Assembly (NCBI GenBank): GCA_025999775.1
Contig: BNXT01000048.1
Coordinates: forward strand, 1-8,079
Length of the DNA: 8,079 bases
Direction of reading: 5' to 3'
Source of the DNA: Bacteroidia bacterium
GTDB lineage: Bacteria; Bacteroidota; Bacteroidia; Bacteroidales; P3
The notes below the pieces were generated by a model. That model was not told the origin of the DNA, searched no databases, and saw only the letters and a list, made by a program, of their open reading frames with translations. Shown here piece by piece: positions 6,800-8,079 of this stretch. The position numbers were made by a program, and so were the translations under genes. Position 1 is the stretch's first letter; every line of letters starts with the position of its first letter.

Positions 6800-6832
6800 C
6801 AAAGATACAAAATTTTTTGAATTACACGCAAA
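6800..6832 (-). promoter_or_regulatory. Bacteroidota-type promoter of the PL6 lyase gene
   Basis: Read on the minus strand, TTTG (6832-6829) is followed after 21 bases by TATCTTTG (6807-6800), which fits the -33 TTTG and -7 TAnnTTTG pair of the phylum. The expected transcription start lies near 6793, giving a leader of about 50 bases to ATG 6742. The bases just before the ATG are A/T-rich (AAAATAAAA) with no Shine-Dalgarno sequence. This is the best-formed promoter in the window. Confidence 0.7.
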
Positions 6833-6845
6833 AATAATGAACAAT
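6833..6845 (-). repeat. Inverted copy of the 13-mer found at 676-688
   Basis: AATAATGAACAAT is the exact reverse complement of ATTGTTCATTATT at 676-688. It abuts the -33 element of the lyase promoter. An AT-rich 13-mer can match by chance, but the same two spacers also share the 7-mer motif, again inverted. Confidence 0.5.
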
Positions 6846-6865
6846 GTTGAATTTTAATGCTATTT

Positions 6866-6898
6866 ATCTGCGAAAATCTGTCTAATCTGCGTTATCTG
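6866..6898. repeat. Four near-tandem ATCTG(CG) units
   Basis: ATCTG occurs at 6866, 6876, 6885 and 6894, that is at spacings of 10, 9 and 9 bases, mostly extended to ATCTGCG. From memory, phrases of the type AATCTGCGTTATCTGCGTG are widespread in Bacteroidota spacers. It could be a dispersed repeat or a binding site with roughly helical spacing; nothing decides between these. Confidence 0.6.
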
Positions 6899-6910
6899 CG
6901 TGCTTAAAAA

Positions 6911-6948
6911 AATTGAGAATTGAGACACTCCACATTCCACACTCAATT
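6911..6948. repeat. AATTGAG repeats flanking a short inverted copy of the 7-bp array
   Basis: AATTGAG occurs twice in tandem (6911-6917, 6918-6924), and its reverse complement CTCAATT lies at 6942-6948, giving a 7-bp stem around 17 bases. The enclosed ACACTCCACATTCCACACTC (6925-6944) reads on the other strand as GAGTGTG-GAATGTG-GAGTGT, nearly three units of the array at 294-475. Confidence 0.65.
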
Positions 6949-6960
6949 AAAAATATTTCG

Positions 6961-6968
6961 TATATTTG
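6961..6968 (+). promoter_or_regulatory. Probable promoter of the BspA-like gene, -7 box TATATTTG
   Basis: TATATTTG matches TAnnTTTG exactly and ends 27 bases before ATG 6996, implying a leader of roughly 20 bases. No clear TTTG lies 19-21 bases upstream. That position instead falls at the edge of the short GAGTGTG-like repeat, so the -33 part is weak or absent. Confidence 0.55.
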
Positions 6969-6995
6969 CGAATTGTTTAATAATATTTATCTATT

Positions 6996-8079
6996 ATGAG
7001 AAAATTTTCATGTATTCTAACAGCCGCCCTAATGATAGGCATAACGACAGCTAACGCACAGTACGTTGACGGGGGAACAACTGGTAGGTGTAGATGGGAA
7101 ATTACTGGCAGCATCCCTAATTACACCCTAACCATTAGCGGTACAGGCGCACTGTCCAATTACGTGCCTTGGTATAGCTACCGCGACGACATTACTTCGA
7201 TAGAAATAGGCAACGCCGTTACAGCTATCGGTATCGCCAACTTTTTCGGTTGCACTGAACTAACAAGTGTAACCATAGGCAATTCCGTTATATCTATCGG
7301 CGACGGAGCTTTTTTGGGTTGCAGCAGACTAACAAGCATAACCATACCCAACTCCGTTACCTCTATCGGTGAATCCGCTTTTACCGGTTGCAGCGGACTA
7401 ACGAGCATATACGTCAATCGTTCTACGCCTCCAACTTTGGGGGGTAGCAATGTTTTTAATAACGTTAATACAAGCACTCATACTCTGTATGTGCCTGCGG
7501 GGGCAACAGATTATGCAACAACAGCACCGTGGTCAGCGTTTACGATTGTAGGGATTTCTTTTTATACGCTAACTTTTGATGCGCATGGCGGTACGCCTAT
7601 AGATGTGCAGAGCAATATTCCGAGCGGTACAAAAGCAATACAACCCGCCGACCCTACCCGTACGGGTTACGAATTTGACGACTGGTACAAGGAAGCGACT
7701 TGCGACAACGCTTGGGACTTTGAAACAGACGTAGTAACATCAAATGTAACACTATTTGCCAAATGGACGGTAGTTACCTACAACATCACGTACAATTTGA
7801 ACGGCGGTACAAACCATGCTACTAATCCCACTATCTATACGATAGAGAGCGTACTCATTACGTTGCAAGCTCCCACGAAGGACTACTATGATTTTGCAGG
7901 TTGGTCAAACGGCGGCACGATAACTGCAGGCAGCACGGGCGACACAACCTTTACGGCAAGTTGGACGCCAACGAATTACAATATTACCTACGAGTTGAAC
8001 GGCGGTATAAACAATGCTGCTAACCCTCCTGCATACACGATTGAGAGCGCACTCATTACGTTGCAAGCCCCCACGAAGA
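6996..8079 (+). CDS. BspA-like leucine-rich-repeat protein with Listeria-Bacteroides repeats (3' end outside window)
   Basis: From ATG 6996 the frame stays open to the window edge, 361 codons without a stop. Residues 1-21 are a signal peptide (cleavage likely after TTANA). Residues 22-65 resemble the usual BspA entry segment, with LTISGTGAL and PWY. Residues 66-134 are three 23-residue LRR_5 (BspA/TpLRR) repeats of the form LTSxTIxNSVxSIG..AFxGCS; a fourth fades out at 135-150. LYVPAGATDY (164-173) is the segment that commonly follows such repeats. About 190-257 is a Listeria-Bacteroides (InlB B-type, Flg_new) repeat with GYEFDDWY and LFAKW, and further ones begin near 262 and 328. Proteins of this kind are exported and often mediate adhesion to host or other cells in oral and gut Bacteroidales; that role here is inference. 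The anchor or sorting domain would lie downstream. The start is supported by the signal peptide and the TATATTTG box. Confidence 0.92.
   Translation, partial: MRKFSCILTAALMIGITTANAQYVDGGTTGRCRWEITGSIPNYTLTISGTGALSNYVPWYSYRDDITSIEIGNAVTAIGIANFFGCTELTSVTIGNSVISIGDGAFLGCSRLTSITIPNSVTSIGESAFTGCSGLTSIYVNRSTPPTLGGSNVFNNVNTSTHTLYVPAGATDYATTAPWSAFTIVGISFYTLTFDAHGGTPIDVQSNIPSGTKAIQPADPTRTGYEFDDWYKEATCDNAWDFETDVVTSNVTLFAKWTVVTYNITYNLNGGTNHATNPTIYTIESVLITLQAPTKDYYDFAGWSNGGTITAGSTGDTTFTASWTPTNYNITYELNGGINNAANPPAYTIESALITLQAPTK
7191..7397 (+). repeat. Three 69-bp tandem repeats encoding LRR units
   Basis: Units at 7191-7259, 7260-7328 and 7329-7397 each encode 23 residues. The second and third are most alike (shared CTAACAAG start and GGTTGCAGC near the end); the first is more diverged. 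Such in-frame arrays can expand or contract by recombination without breaking the reading frame. Confidence 0.85.
7779..8079 (+). repeat. 198-bp tandem repeat encoding Listeria-Bacteroides units
   Basis: The stretch starting at 7779 recurs at 7977, a period of 198 bases (66 codons). Over the 102 bases visible in both copies I count about 18 differences, many synonymous; CTCATTACGTTGCAAGC is identical in both. The window ends within the second copy, so the full copy number is unknown. Confidence 0.85.

Overview
The window comes from a member of the Bacteroidota, most likely order Bacteroidales. Four things point there. The leuS product has the form usual in Bacteroides and its relatives. A large secreted enzyme ends in what looks like a type IX secretion (Por) sorting domain. 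A BspA-type leucine-rich-repeat protein with Listeria-Bacteroides repeats is present. All three gene starts visible here have a TAnnTTTG box, the Bacteroidota -7 promoter element, and no clear Shine-Dalgarno sequence. The species cannot be named from the sequence alone.

Layout: (1) 1-254 is the 3' end of a plus-strand gene for a formylglycine-generating-enzyme-like (SUMF1/FGE fold) protein. (2) 255-981 is about 730 bases without a credible gene. It is packed with repeats: three 12-bp units, about 26 copies of a 7-bp unit organised at a higher 35-bp level, then a run of separate inverted repeats and stem-loops. It ends with a TAAATTTG box just before leuS. (3) 982-3744 is a complete leucyl-tRNA synthetase gene (leuS). 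(4) 3767-6742, on the minus strand and convergent with leuS, encodes a 991-residue secreted polysaccharide lyase. It has a signal peptide, a jelly-roll-like domain, two divergent InlB-type repeats, a family PL6 beta-helix with the Lys/Arg catalytic pair in place, and a C-terminal sorting domain. (5) 6743-6995 is a divergent intergenic region with a promoter for each flanking gene and short repeats that echo those at 255-840. (6) 6996 to the window end is the 5' part of a BspA-like secreted protein: signal peptide, three 23-residue leucine-rich repeats, then Listeria-Bacteroides repeats. It runs off the edge inside a 198-bp tandem repeat.

How the genes relate: leuS is a housekeeping gene and appears to stand alone. 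The PL6 lyase and the BspA-like protein are divergently transcribed. Both look like envelope or secreted proteins facing a polysaccharide-rich or host-associated surface, but nothing shows that they act together. No SusC/SusD pair, regulator or sulfatase lies in the window, so a polysaccharide utilisation locus cannot be claimed. No RNA gene, CRISPR array, insertion sequence or phage gene was recognised. The least explained part is the repeat-rich spacer at 255-840, whose 7-mer and 13-mer motifs recur inverted in the other large spacer some 6 kb away.
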